This document shows positions 1-7,563 of a DNA stretch of 33,554 bases, in pieces (position 1 is the first letter of the stretch; every line of letters starts with the position of its first letter). The notes beneath the pieces are model-generated. The model was not told where the DNA came from and did not search any database. It saw only the letters and a program-made list of their open reading frames with translations. Made by a program: the position numbers and the translations under genes. The stretch is from assembly GCA_011389835.1 (NCBI GenBank), contig JAABTO010000013.1, positions 1 to 33,554 of the forward strand. Direction: 5' to 3'. The stretch comes from Desulfotignum sp. (GTDB taxonomy: Bacteria; Desulfobacterota; Desulfobacteria; Desulfobacterales; Desulfobacteraceae).

Positions 1-195
1 AAAGCCATCCAGCTGGAAACTGTTGAGATTCAGGACCGCACAGGACAGGCTGTTCAATTGAAACTGCCCTATGTGGTGACACAGCGGTGTATCGGATGCG
101 GTATCTGTGAGCATGTCTGTCCGGTGCAGGGCCCTGCCGGTGTCCGGGTGGAAAGCCGATCCCCGGTCATGGATGAATCATATTATTCCTACTGA
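1..195 (+). CDS. C-terminal end of a 4Fe-4S ferredoxin-domain protein (partial)
   Basis: Frame +1 is open from the first base of the window to a TGA at 193-195, giving the last 64 residues of a protein whose start lies outside. It contains one bacterial ferredoxin motif, CIGCGICEHVCP, which would hold a [4Fe-4S] cluster, followed by a short tail rich in Tyr and Ser. This C-terminal arrangement is common in polyferredoxins and multi-cluster membrane-associated iron-sulfur proteins. Too little is visible to name the complex. The next gene converges on it from the other strand with a gap of about 26 bases. Certainty is high that this is a coding iron-sulfur end and low for any specific function. 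Confidence 0.8.
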   Translation, partial: KAIQLETVEIQDRTGQAVQLKLPYVVTQRCIGCGICEHVCPVQGPAGVRVESRSPVMDESYYSY

Positions 196-221
196 ACATC
201 ATCCGGATCTGACACCGGTGT

Positions 222-974
222 CTATCGGTTGAGGGTCCAGTCGTAGGGAAGGTATTCAAGATGAATGTCACCTCCGGCAGACGCATTTTCCAGTGCCTGT
301 TTCAGGGAATTGTCCGCGTATTGCCGGATGAAACCCAGCGGATTGCCTGAGAAATCATCTTCAAACCATTTGAAAATGCGGCTGACAAACAAGGTGTTGT
401 CTTTGAGAAACGGTTTGCCAAAATGGTTGATGAACTGCCGTGTCTGTTCTTCCAGGCGGGTTTCCAGGGTATCTCCCTCATAAGGCGTGTTTGAAAGAGG
501 GGGACAGCTTCGGGCCGCACAGTTGATGGCAAAATGAATTCTGGGGTCTTTGAACCGGTTTCTGAGTATGTCATGTTCGATATGGTCCAGACTCACCTTG
601 AACCCGTTGAGGGGAATGAATTTTTTGCTCCAGGGATTGGAAAAGAAGCTGCCGATTTCCTTGATGGAGTTGATGCCCGGGTACCGGGTGAGGATCAGCT
701 TGACGGTAAACGCGTTATAGGCGTTGATGTAAAAAGCGAACTGGTGCTGGTGAGACAGGGCCCCCGGGTCTGTTGCGCTTAAAATGGCCAGGTATCGGTC
801 CAGTTCGGCTTCATCCCGCTTGAACCCGTCATAATCCACCCGGCCGTCTGTGACATGCTTTTTGAGCAGGGTTGCCCATATCCGGTTGTCCACAGGACCG
901 GTGGCAACAGATGAAACAGGGAAGGTCACAACCGCTGAGATCGCAACCAGTATAAGAAAAACAACTTGTTTCAT
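222..974 (-). CDS. DUF547 domain-containing exported protein
   Basis: The product is 250 residues. It begins with a hydrophobic stretch (about residues 3-24) that looks like a Sec signal peptide, so the protein is probably periplasmic or lipid-face exposed. The hallmark of DUF547 is visible in the centre: HFAINCAARSCPPL, with two conserved cysteines, preceded by the FAFYINAYNAFTV block. The family is widespread, and its biochemical role is not established. No catalytic function is claimed here. No strong Shine-Dalgarno is seen before the ATG. The start is chosen because it gives a complete signal peptide. The gene lies 57 bases downstream of the RNA methyltransferase gene on the same strand and may be co-transcribed with it. 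Confidence 0.85.
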   Translation of the reverse strand: MKQVVFLILVAISAVVTFPVSSVATGPVDNRIWATLLKKHVTDGRVDYDGFKRDEAELDRYLAILSATDPGALSHQHQFAFYINAYNAFTVKLILTRYPGINSIKEIGSFFSNPWSKKFIPLNGFKVSLDHIEHDILRNRFKDPRIHFAINCAARSCPPLSNTPYEGDTLETRLEEQTRQFINHFGKPFLKDNTLFVSRIFKWFEDDFSGNPLGFIRQYADNSLKQALENASAGGDIHLEYLPYDWTLNR

Positions 975-1031
975 ACGGCCAGTTAATCACAGTTTGCGTG
1001 TAATTTCCATTGGATTTTGACGCATCCCGCT

Positions 1032-2207
1032 TCAAATCGTGCCGATGCCGGCCGCCAGGTTCAGACCGCCGTGAAAAAACGGGAACGGCTTGAGATTGAG
1101 AAAATTCAGATGGCTGAACTGTTTGCCCGGATAAATCAGACCCACCCGCCATCCTTTGAAGTCCGCTGCCAGTTTCCGGGTGATTTCCCGGTAAAAGGCC
1201 GTGGTATCCCCAGGGTTTTCAAGGCGTCTGCCATAGGGCGGGTTCAGCGCAACCACCCCTTTTCGGCTCGTGAACCGGTTCGGCAGAAGATCGAAAAAAT
1301 CCAGCTGACTTGCCTGTACCGGGGCCAGAAATTCATGGCCGGCTAAATTGGCGGAAAGGATGCGCATGGCTTTGGGGTCCACATCAAAGGCGAATATGGA
1401 TTGGACTTTTGAAAACTGCTGTGCGGCTTGGGTCCGGCTGTGGGCAAATGCTGCCGGGCTCACACCGGGCCAGGGTTCAAAGGCAAATCTGCGGTGGAAT
1501 CCCGGTGGCATGCGGGCCTGAATCATGGCCCCTTCAATGGCAAAGGTACCTGATCCGCACATGGGATCCATGAGTACATCCTGGTCGGTGAATCCGGCGG
1601 CGTTCAGGATGGCAAAAGCCAGATTTTCCCGCAACGGGGCGGGTGTCACCTGTGTTTTGATACCCCGTTTGAACAGTGGCGGACCGGACATATCCAGGGA
1701 GATGTCAAACCGGTCGTTTTCTGCCCGGATCATGATGGTCTGCGACGGTATGTTTTGATCAGAGTCGGTTTCTTTGCGGGGTCCGGTGTTCAGGGCGGCC
1801 CGGACAATGGGACGGCATCTGTCGGCAATCGCATCGGAATGGTACAGCCGGGAGGTGCGCGTGGTCACCTGAATGGCCGGAACTGTCCCGGCGGGCAGAA
1901 ACAGGTGCCAGTCAATATCCGACAGTTTTTTTTCCAGGGTTGAAAATTGGGTGGCCCTGAACCGGGCCAGGCGCATGAGAATGCGGGATGGAGAACCAAG
2001 CCACAGGTTGGCCAGGCAGGCATCCATGATTCTGGCGTAAAAGACCACTCCGCCGGGCACGACCTGAATGTCATGTATCCGGGCATCCAGGCCGGCCAAT
2101 TCCCTGGCGCATGCCTGCCTGAGCCCGGGCGGGCACACAGCGAAAAATTCCTGGATTCTGGCGCTGACACGGCGTTTGACCCGCCTGGCAAAGGCCGTGT
2201 CCGTCAT
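1032..2207 (-). CDS. THUMP-domain class I SAM-dependent RNA methyltransferase (RlmL/YpsC-like)
   Basis: The 391-residue product has an N-terminal ferredoxin-like/THUMP region (about residues 20-175) and a C-terminal Rossmann methyltransferase domain. The SAM-binding motif I is VLMDPMCGSGTFAIEGA (about 211-227), and the catalytic N-x-N-P-P-Y-type loop appears as ALNPPYGRR (about 320-328), typical of N2-guanine RNA methyltransferases. Related proteins include the N-terminal half of E. coli RlmL, which methylates 23S rRNA G2445, and Bacillus YpsC. The length fits the single-domain members. It starts 7 bases after the stop of the PocR-domain gene, so the two are very likely one transcript. The exact target nucleotide is inferred from the family only. 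Confidence 0.87.
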   Translation of the reverse strand: MTDTAFARRVKRRVSARIQEFFAVCPPGLRQACARELAGLDARIHDIQVVPGGVVFYARIMDACLANLWLGSPSRILMRLARFRATQFSTLEKKLSDIDWHLFLPAGTVPAIQVTTRTSRLYHSDAIADRCRPIVRAALNTGPRKETDSDQNIPSQTIMIRAENDRFDISLDMSGPPLFKRGIKTQVTPAPLRENLAFAILNAAGFTDQDVLMDPMCGSGTFAIEGAMIQARMPPGFHRRFAFEPWPGVSPAAFAHSRTQAAQQFSKVQSIFAFDVDPKAMRILSANLAGHEFLAPVQASQLDFFDLLPNRFTSRKGVVALNPPYGRRLENPGDTTAFYREITRKLAADFKGWRVGLIYPGKQFSHLNFLNLKPFPFFHGGLNLAAGIGTI

Positions 2208-2214
2208 GGGCGTG

Positions 2215-2727
2215 TCAGTTGTTTGAATCGCAGGAGGTCAGAATCTGCTGGATCCGTTCCTGGATGAAATCAATCGCCTGAGAAATGGTTTCCCCGGAGA
2301 TGGAGGGAACATCCGATCCCAGCCGTTTCACCTCTGCTTCATTCATATCAGCGATTTTTGATACGGCAAAGCTGTCCACGGATTCTCCCTGGGGCAGCAG
2401 TCCGCACCCACCGGCCACGCCCACAAATTCATCTTTGTAAAAAATGGGCACCACCAGTTTTGTCAGGCCGGCGTCGCATTCTTCCACCGCCGGTTTTCGC
2501 GATTGTTTCACCATGGCGGTCATGTTCATGTGGGCCGCGGAACAGATGAATGTCTGGCCTTTTTCCTCAGCCTTGATGGCAGGGCAGAGCGGGTTGGAAA
2601 AATTTTTTACACTGGTAATGCGCACCCCTTCGGGATTGAACACAGATCCCTGAAGGTTGAATTTTTCATACAGGTCGATTTCCAGCGCTTCCCACGTTTC
2701 TAACGGGCAAATATCTAAAAGGGTCAT
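2215..2727 (-). CDS. PocR ligand-binding-domain protein
   Basis: The 170-residue product consists almost entirely of one PocR-type sensory domain. Visible conserved blocks are NPLCPAIKA, ICSAAHMNM, CDAGLTKLVVPIF and the glycine/cysteine segment VGVAGGCGLL. In other proteins this domain sits in front of AraC-type DNA-binding or histidine kinase domains and senses small molecules (PocR responds to propanediol). Here it stands alone, with no output domain, so it may act by protein-protein contact or bind a metabolite or redox ligand through its conserved cysteines. It is the first gene of a leftward set with the RNA methyltransferase, and it has its own sigma-70-type promoter at 2755-2783. Family assignment is fairly sure; role is unknown. 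Confidence 0.8.
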   Translation of the reverse strand: MTLLDICPLETWEALEIDLYEKFNLQGSVFNPEGVRITSVKNFSNPLCPAIKAEEKGQTFICSAAHMNMTAMVKQSRKPAVEECDAGLTKLVVPIFYKDEFVGVAGGCGLLPQGESVDSFAVSKIADMNEAEVKRLGSDVPSISGETISQAIDFIQERIQQILTSCDSNN

Positions 2728-2754
2728 GTCATGTTGTTCCTGAAAAAAATTTTA

Positions 2755-2783
2755 ATTATATTTACGCATGATGTGAAAGTCAA
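2755..2783 (-). promoter_or_regulatory. Sigma-70-type promoter of the PocR-domain gene
   Basis: On the minus strand TTGACT (2783-2778) and TATAAT (2760-2755) are separated by exactly 17 bases. Transcription would start near 2748, about 20 bases before the ATG at 2727. This is one of the best matches to the housekeeping consensus in the window, and it is correctly placed. Confidence 0.75.
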
Positions 2784-2787
2784 CCGG

Positions 2788-2869
2788 TTCTGAAACCCCG
2801 GGATGGTGACACCTTGTTTATAAGGGGTAAGATAGGAGGGTAAGATGCCACCATCCCGGGGTTCCAGAC
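2788..2869. repeat. Long imperfect inverted repeat between two leftward genes
   Basis: A perfect 15-base inverted repeat, AACCCCGGGATGGTG at 2794-2808 and its complement at 2849-2863, encloses a 40-base loop. The pairing extends outward and inward to about 26 bases per arm with three mismatches. It lies downstream of the NifX-like gene that ends at 2924 and just upstream of the PocR-gene promoter. No U-run follows on the minus strand, so it is not a standard intrinsic terminator. It could stabilise the 3' end of the upstream operon mRNA, be a mobile palindromic unit, or be a binding site. Confidence 0.7.
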
Positions 2870-2923
2870 ACATGTGAAACCCGTGGTTCTGCCGGGTCCG
2901 CTGAAATTGGCCGGGCCCTGTGT

Positions 2924-3283
2924 TTACCAGTGGCCTTCGGCATTGGGGGCGGAAGAAAAGGTATATTCTCCAGCCTTGAACCGTTCCACTGCGGATTGAA
3001 CCGTGCCGCTGACATCGTTGGCCACTTTGACGCCTGCGGCATCCAGGGTTTTGAATGCATTGGGACCGCAGAATCCGGTCAGAAGGACTTTTGCGCCTTT
3101 GTCGGACACTGCGGCGGCCGCCTGGATACCCGCCCCTTTGAACGCATCTTTGTTGGCGGCATTGTCAATGACCTCCACCGCCAGGGTGTCTGAATCCACC
3201 ACCAGGATATAGGCGGCCCGGCCGAAACGGGGGTCCACGTCCGCGGACAGATCCGTGCCCGTGGCTGTAATGGCAAGTTTCAT
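2924..3283 (-). CDS. NifX/NifB-type FeMo-cofactor-family protein (ORP-like)
   Basis: This 119-residue protein has the NifX/NafY/ORP fold signature: MKLAITATG at the start, the DPRFGRA motif (about 17-23), then ALAVEVIDN-type and VLLTGFCGPNAF segments. The family includes proteins that carry or insert molybdenum-iron cofactors and the orange protein of Desulfovibrio, which binds a Mo-Cu sulfide cluster. Cys71-type residue in the GFCGP segment is a possible metal ligand. The start is supported by AGGAGG placed five bases before the ATG. It is the last gene of the leftward operon beginning at 5874 and lies 9 bases after a second family member. No nitrogenase genes are visible, so an ORP-like role is more likely than nitrogen fixation (inference). 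Confidence 0.85.
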   Translation of the reverse strand: MKLAITATGTDLSADVDPRFGRAAYILVVDSDTLAVEVIDNAANKDAFKGAGIQAAAAVSDKGAKVLLTGFCGPNAFKTLDAAGVKVANDVSGTVQSAVERFKAGEYTFSSAPNAEGHW

Positions 3284-3292
3284 GATTCCTCC

Positions 3293-3676
3293 TTATTGGC
3301 CGCCGCCACCGCCGCAGACCTGGTCGTTGGTGATTTCCGGCAGTCTGCCGGCAATGAGATCCATGACCACCGGCTCGATGTCGGGCCGCTGGTCATCGTG
3401 ATAGACATCAATACCGACCTGGCGGAATCCCATGAGGGGCCGCATGCCGATACCGCCCACAATCAGGGCGTTGACCCGGTGTTCGGCCAGCAGATTCACC
3501 GGCACCATGCAGCCGCCCTGGACATGTTCCTGGTTGGCCAGCGTGGAAACCCCTGTGATCTTTCCGTCTTCGACATCCACAAAGGTAAACACGTCGCAAT
3601 GTCCAAAATGACCCGACCGGGTTCCGTTGAGGCCTCCCTGACCATTGGAGGGGATAGCGATTCTTCCGTTTTTCAT
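3293..3676 (-). CDS. Second NifX/NifB-type (ORP-like) protein with Gly-Cys tail
   Basis: The 127-residue product belongs to the same FeMo-cofactor-binding family as its downstream neighbour: RIAIPSN, SGHFGHCDVFTFVDVEDG, then a VNALIVGGIGMRPL block and an ADIEPVV-like end. It differs in having a cysteine directly after the FGH motif, a GGCMVP segment, and a C-terminal CGGGGG tail, all plausible metal ligands. The Shine-Dalgarno AAGGAG is five bases before the ATG. Having two different family members behind two ferredoxin-MinD ATPases resembles the Desulfovibrio orange-protein cluster, where several such proteins form one complex. Metal content cannot be read from sequence. Confidence 0.85.
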   Translation of the reverse strand: MKNGRIAIPSNGQGGLNGTRSGHFGHCDVFTFVDVEDGKITGVSTLANQEHVQGGCMVPVNLLAEHRVNALIVGGIGMRPLMGFRQVGIDVYHDDQRPDIEPVVMDLIAGRLPEITNDQVCGGGGGQ

Positions 3677-3720
3677 ACAAACTCCTTCAAACTGATAGTT
3701 ATGTTGTACATGGAAATTAG

Positions 3721-4614
3721 TTACATCAATCGTTCCAGTTTCATGGCAGGATGCGCCATTACCGTTTTCCAGATCTGTCTGACCGCTTCGGCGGCCGGGC
3801 TGCCATCATCATATTCCAGCAGCGTCTGAATCTGGATCATGGCTTTGGTAAAGGCCGGATCAAAAGGGATTTTCCCTGCCATCAAAATATTTTTTTCCCG
3901 GGCAATGGTTTCGATCTCCCGGGTCTGGTCCGGGTTCAGATCGAATTTATTGATACACACCATGGCCGGAATCTTGAAATGGGCGGCCAGTTCCCCCACC
4001 CGTTTCATGTCATGGATCCCCGATACTGTGGGTTCCGCCACGATGAGAATGGCACTGGACTGCCCGATGCTGGCAATGACCGGGCATCCGATGCCCGGCG
4101 GGCCGTCGGTGAGAATCAGGTCGATGTGCGCGTCTCTGGCCCGTTTTTTGGCCTGTTCCCTTACCAGGGCCACCAGACGCCCGGAATTTTCTTCTGCAAT
4201 GCCTAACCGGGCATGGACCATGGGGCCGAAACGGGTATGGGAAACAAACCATTGACCGCAGGTTTTCTGGGGAAAATCAATGGCGGTTTCCGGGCACATG
4301 TCCACACAGACCCCGCAGCCTTCACAGTTCAAGGCATCCACGGTATATTCTCCCTGGTTTTCATCGATGGCATCGAACCGGCACAGTTCCAGACACGTAC
4401 CGCAGCCGGTACATCGTTCCGGGTCGATGACCGCCTCATTACCGCCCACAAAATCATGGGTTTCCTGAATGTCCGGGGCCATAATCAGGTGCAGGTCGGC
4501 AGCATCCACATCAGCATCACAAAGCATCAACGAGGACTCAAGCCCTGCAAATGCGGCGGTCAGGCTGGTTTTGCCGGTGCCGCCTTTTCCACTCAATATC
4601 ACCAGTTCTTTCAT
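3721..4614 (-). CDS. MinD/ParA-family ATPase with inserted 2x[4Fe-4S] ferredoxin domain
   Basis: The 297-residue protein starts with the deviant Walker A motif SGKGGTGKTS (about 8-17) of MinD/Mrp ATPases. A two-cluster ferredoxin domain is inserted after the first helix-strand units, with cysteines at 68, 71, 74, 78 and 97, 100, 103, 107. The later DGPPGIGCPV block is the switch II/Walker B region. ATG at 4614 overlaps the upstream stop as ATGA, so it is preferred over a GTG at 4623. Paired ATPases of this type occur in the orp clusters of sulfate reducers and in methanogens and are thought to handle iron-sulfur or metal cofactors or positioning. It forms a pair with the adjacent gene, with which it shares the same architecture. 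Confidence 0.9.
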   Translation of the reverse strand: MKELVILSGKGGTGKTSLTAAFAGLESSLMLCDADVDAADLHLIMAPDIQETHDFVGGNEAVIDPERCTGCGTCLELCRFDAIDENQGEYTVDALNCEGCGVCVDMCPETAIDFPQKTCGQWFVSHTRFGPMVHARLGIAEENSGRLVALVREQAKKRARDAHIDLILTDGPPGIGCPVIASIGQSSAILIVAEPTVSGIHDMKRVGELAAHFKIPAMVCINKFDLNPDQTREIETIAREKNILMAGKIPFDPAFTKAMIQIQTLLEYDDGSPAAEAVRQIWKTVMAHPAMKLERLM

Positions 4615-5474
4615 GGGGCACACTTTTTTTGTCCTGCCAGGCGGCAGATGTTTTTATAAAGGGTTTGAAATTTTTCCTTGTAGTCTGTCTGCTGTGAGAT
4701 GATCAGATCTCCTCTGGAATAGGCTTGGGCAATGGCCTTGTCATAAGGGATTTCCATGAGAACCGGCAGGTTTTTTTCTTTGGCATAGGCATAAACCGCA
4801 TCATCTCCCATCCCTGCCCGGTTGATGATCAGACCGTGGGGAATATTGAGCAGCCGGACGGTTTCCACGGCCAGTTTCAGGTCATTGAGACCGAACGGTG
4901 TGGGTTCTGTCACCAGGATGACAAAATCGGTGTCTTTCATGGCGGCAATGACCGGACATGACGTGCCGGGCGGCGCGTCGATCAACGTGATGCCCTGGTC
5001 CGGGGCCCGGTGGGATTTCACCTGACGGATCACCGGCGGGACCATGACCTGGCCGATATCCAGCAGCCCCTGGCCGAAAGACATGTCCGGCAGCGGCCCG
5101 GTGCCGGTTTCCACGGTTCCCAGAATCCGTTCTTTTTCAGTGACGGCATTCTCCGGACAGATGACGGTGCAGCCCCCGCAGGAATGGCACAGTTCAGGAA
5201 AGGTGACCACCGTGTCTCCCGCCACGGCAATGGCGTTGAACCGGCAGATGTCCATGCATTTTTTGCAGAACGTGCACCGGTCCAGATCGATTTTCGGCAC
5301 CGGGGCGATCACTTTTTCCTGTGAACGGATTTCCGGGTGCAAAAACAGATGCAGGTTGGGTTCTTCCACATCACAATCGAGCACCGTGACCGGCTGGTCC
5401 AACGAAGCGGCCAGATTGGCGGCCACGGTGGTCTTGCCGGTACCGCCTTTCCCGCTTGCTATGCTGATGATCAT
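4611..5474 (-). CDS. MinD/ParA-family ATPase with inserted 2x[4Fe-4S] ferredoxin domain (paralog)
   Basis: This 287-residue paralog shares the whole design of its downstream neighbour: ASGKGGTGKTT at 7-17, eight ferredoxin cysteines at 67, 70, 73, 77 and 96, 99, 102, 106, and IDAPPGTSCPV as the switch II region. A second conserved segment, VTEPTPFGLNDLKLAVE, matches the neighbour's VAEPTVSGIHDMKRVGE. The pair probably acts as a heterodimer, because MinD-type ATPases dimerise across the nucleotide (inference). GAGGT lies seven bases before the ATG. In D. vulgaris the equivalent pair interacts with orange protein and was linked to cell division. Whether that holds here is unknown. Confidence 0.9.
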   Translation of the reverse strand: MIISIASGKGGTGKTTVAANLAASLDQPVTVLDCDVEEPNLHLFLHPEIRSQEKVIAPVPKIDLDRCTFCKKCMDICRFNAIAVAGDTVVTFPELCHSCGGCTVICPENAVTEKERILGTVETGTGPLPDMSFGQGLLDIGQVMVPPVIRQVKSHRAPDQGITLIDAPPGTSCPVIAAMKDTDFVILVTEPTPFGLNDLKLAVETVRLLNIPHGLIINRAGMGDDAVYAYAKEKNLPVLMEIPYDKAIAQAYSRGDLIISQQTDYKEKFQTLYKNICRLAGQKKCAP

Positions 5475-5484
5475 TTATGATACC

Positions 5485-5874
5485 TCATTGTTTCAGGATG
5501 TTCAGTTTTTTCAGAATGCTCACCAGTTTTTTTCCGGATTCGGCATCCGGGGTCATGGGCAGCTGCATGAGCACGCCCAGCCCTTCATAGGCTTCATGAA
5601 ACTGGTCTGAAGATAATGTGCTGGCCGCAGCGCAATTGGTCATGGGACTTTTCATGATCACCTGTTCCACCAGATCCCGGCCGGACATGTCTGTGAGGGT
5701 CTCATCCGTGATCACCAGATCGACGGTCTTTCCCTGATCCATGGCCTGTGACAGGAGGTCGAGAACGGCTTTTCCGGTATCTGTCCAGTGAATATCCACC
5801 GGATACCGCTGCAGCTCCTGAGCCAGCTGCGTGAATGTCTGTTTGTCTTTTACCGCCAGTACCGTATATATCAT
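5485..5874 (-). CDS. Degenerate receiver-domain (pseudo-receiver) protein
   Basis: The 129-residue product aligns by eye with the CheY-like receiver fold. The strand ending in Asp57 (VDLVITDETLTDMSG) corresponds to the phosphorylation site. Other key positions are altered: the usual acidic pair after strand 1 is reduced to Lys9-Asp10, and the conserved Lys-Pro near the end is replaced by Thr-Pro (LPMTPD). It may therefore be unphosphorylated or respond to binding partners. It is the first gene of the leftward ORP/MinD-like operon, ten bases before the ATPase gene, with AAGGA before the ATG and a sigma-54-type promoter upstream. It faces a genuine receiver-kinase encoded divergently. Function is unassigned. 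Confidence 0.72.
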   Translation of the reverse strand: MIYTVLAVKDKQTFTQLAQELQRYPVDIHWTDTGKAVLDLLSQAMDQGKTVDLVITDETLTDMSGRDLVEQVIMKSPMTNCAAASTLSSDQFHEAYEGLGVLMQLPMTPDAESGKKLVSILKKLNILKQ

Positions 5875-5932
5875 GGTCTTTCCTTAAGCACGTTGTCTGT
5901 TCTTCTGTTCTGTTCAACACCCTCCCTCACAA

Positions 5933-5948
5933 AGCAAAGCCTGTGCCA
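5933..5948 (-). promoter_or_regulatory. Sigma-54-type (-24/-12) promoter of the ORP/MinD-like operon
   Basis: The minus strand reads TGGCACAGGCTTTGCT. GG and GC are separated by exactly ten bases, and 11 of the 12 specified positions of TGGCACGNNNNTTGCW are matched. Transcription would start near 5922, about 48 bases before the ATG at 5874. The orp operons of D. vulgaris are known to be sigma-54 dependent, which supports the reading. Confidence 0.78.
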
Positions 5949-6010
5949 TTCAGAAATTTTTGACGTATTAAACAGGGTTTGGGCGTAATTTCAGCAAGTT
6001 GCCATTCAGA
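5944..6010. repeat. 11-base direct repeat in the divergent control region
   Basis: TGCCATTCAGA occurs at 5944-5954 and again at 6000-6010, 56 bases apart, which is close to five helical turns. The first copy overlaps the -24 element of the minus-strand sigma-54-type promoter. The second copy has no correctly spaced -12 element, so it is either a relic or a regulator half-site. Confidence 0.55.
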
Positions 6011-6055
6011 GTTGCGAAGATTTCCAGACAATGGATGTAAAAACGCGGAACACGC

Positions 6056-6071
6056 GTTGCACTTGTGCAAC
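6056..6071. promoter_or_regulatory. Perfect palindrome, candidate enhancer (UAS) for a sigma-54 activator
   Basis: GTTGCACTTGTGCAAC has 7-base arms with a 2-base centre. It begins 108 bases from the -24 element of the leftward sigma-54-type promoter and ends about 119 bases before the -24 element of the rightward one. That spacing is usual for upstream activating sites of bacterial enhancer-binding proteins. No such activator is encoded in the window. Confidence 0.6.
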
Positions 6072-6129
6072 CCGAGGTATCGTTTCTGAATCAGTGCATG
6101 TGTTCCTGTATCGGCACGTATCTATAAAA

Positions 6130-6141
6130 ATCCCCGGGGAT
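6130..6141. repeat. 12-base perfect palindrome
   Basis: ATCCCCGGGGAT lies between the candidate enhancer and the rightward promoter. It may be an additional regulator site, or a chance GC palindrome. No other copy was seen in the window. Confidence 0.35.
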
Positions 6142-6189
6142 CGGCTGAACAGCAGGATTCAACAATGCATGTGTCAGACATGAATTTTC

Positions 6190-6205
6190 TGGCATAATGC
6201 TTGCT
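6190..6205 (+). promoter_or_regulatory. Sigma-54-type (-24/-12) promoter of the Hdr/kinase operon
   Basis: TGGCATAATGCTTGCT has GG and GC separated by exactly ten bases and differs from the consensus TGGCACGNNNNTTGCW at two specified positions. The predicted start is near 6216, about 49 bases before the ATG at 6265. Its layout mirrors that of the leftward promoter. Confidence 0.68.
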
Positions 6206-6206
6206 A

Positions 6207-6215
6207 TGATATAAT
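6207..6215 (+). promoter_or_regulatory. Overlapping extended -10 sigma-70 element
   Basis: TGATATAAT forms an extended -10 hexamer with a perfect TATAAT at 6210-6215, but the -35 region (about 6187-6192, TTCTGG) is poor. It lies directly on the sigma-54 -12/start region, so housekeeping and sigma-54 polymerases could compete here, or the AT-rich start region may simply resemble a -10. Confidence 0.45.
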
Positions 6216-6264
6216 AATTCATTGTAACATGAAAGATAGATCCTGAGCCAAGGGAGGTGTCTTG

Positions 6265-7559
<1,295 letters not shown>

Positions 7560-7563
<4 letters not shown>

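Noticed and set aside
211-222. GACACCGGTGTC palindrome at the end of the DUF547 gene
   Set aside because: Short, GC-rich, without a U-run on either strand; too little to call a terminator or operator.
2924-3676. Nitrogen-fixation genes
   Set aside because: The two proteins belong to the NifX/NifB-tail family, but no nitrogenase or NifB radical SAM gene is present, and the MinD-ferredoxin neighbours fit the orange-protein context better.
4614-4623. GTG start three codons upstream for the second MinD-type ATPase
   Set aside because: ATG 4614 forms an ATGA overlap with the preceding stop, and the MinD fold begins directly after it.
6046-6061. Possible plus-strand sigma-54 promoter (GG-N10-GC with TTGCA)
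   Set aside because: The -24 half is a poor match, and the TTGCA is explained by the palindrome. The element at 6190-6205 matches better and is nearer the gene.
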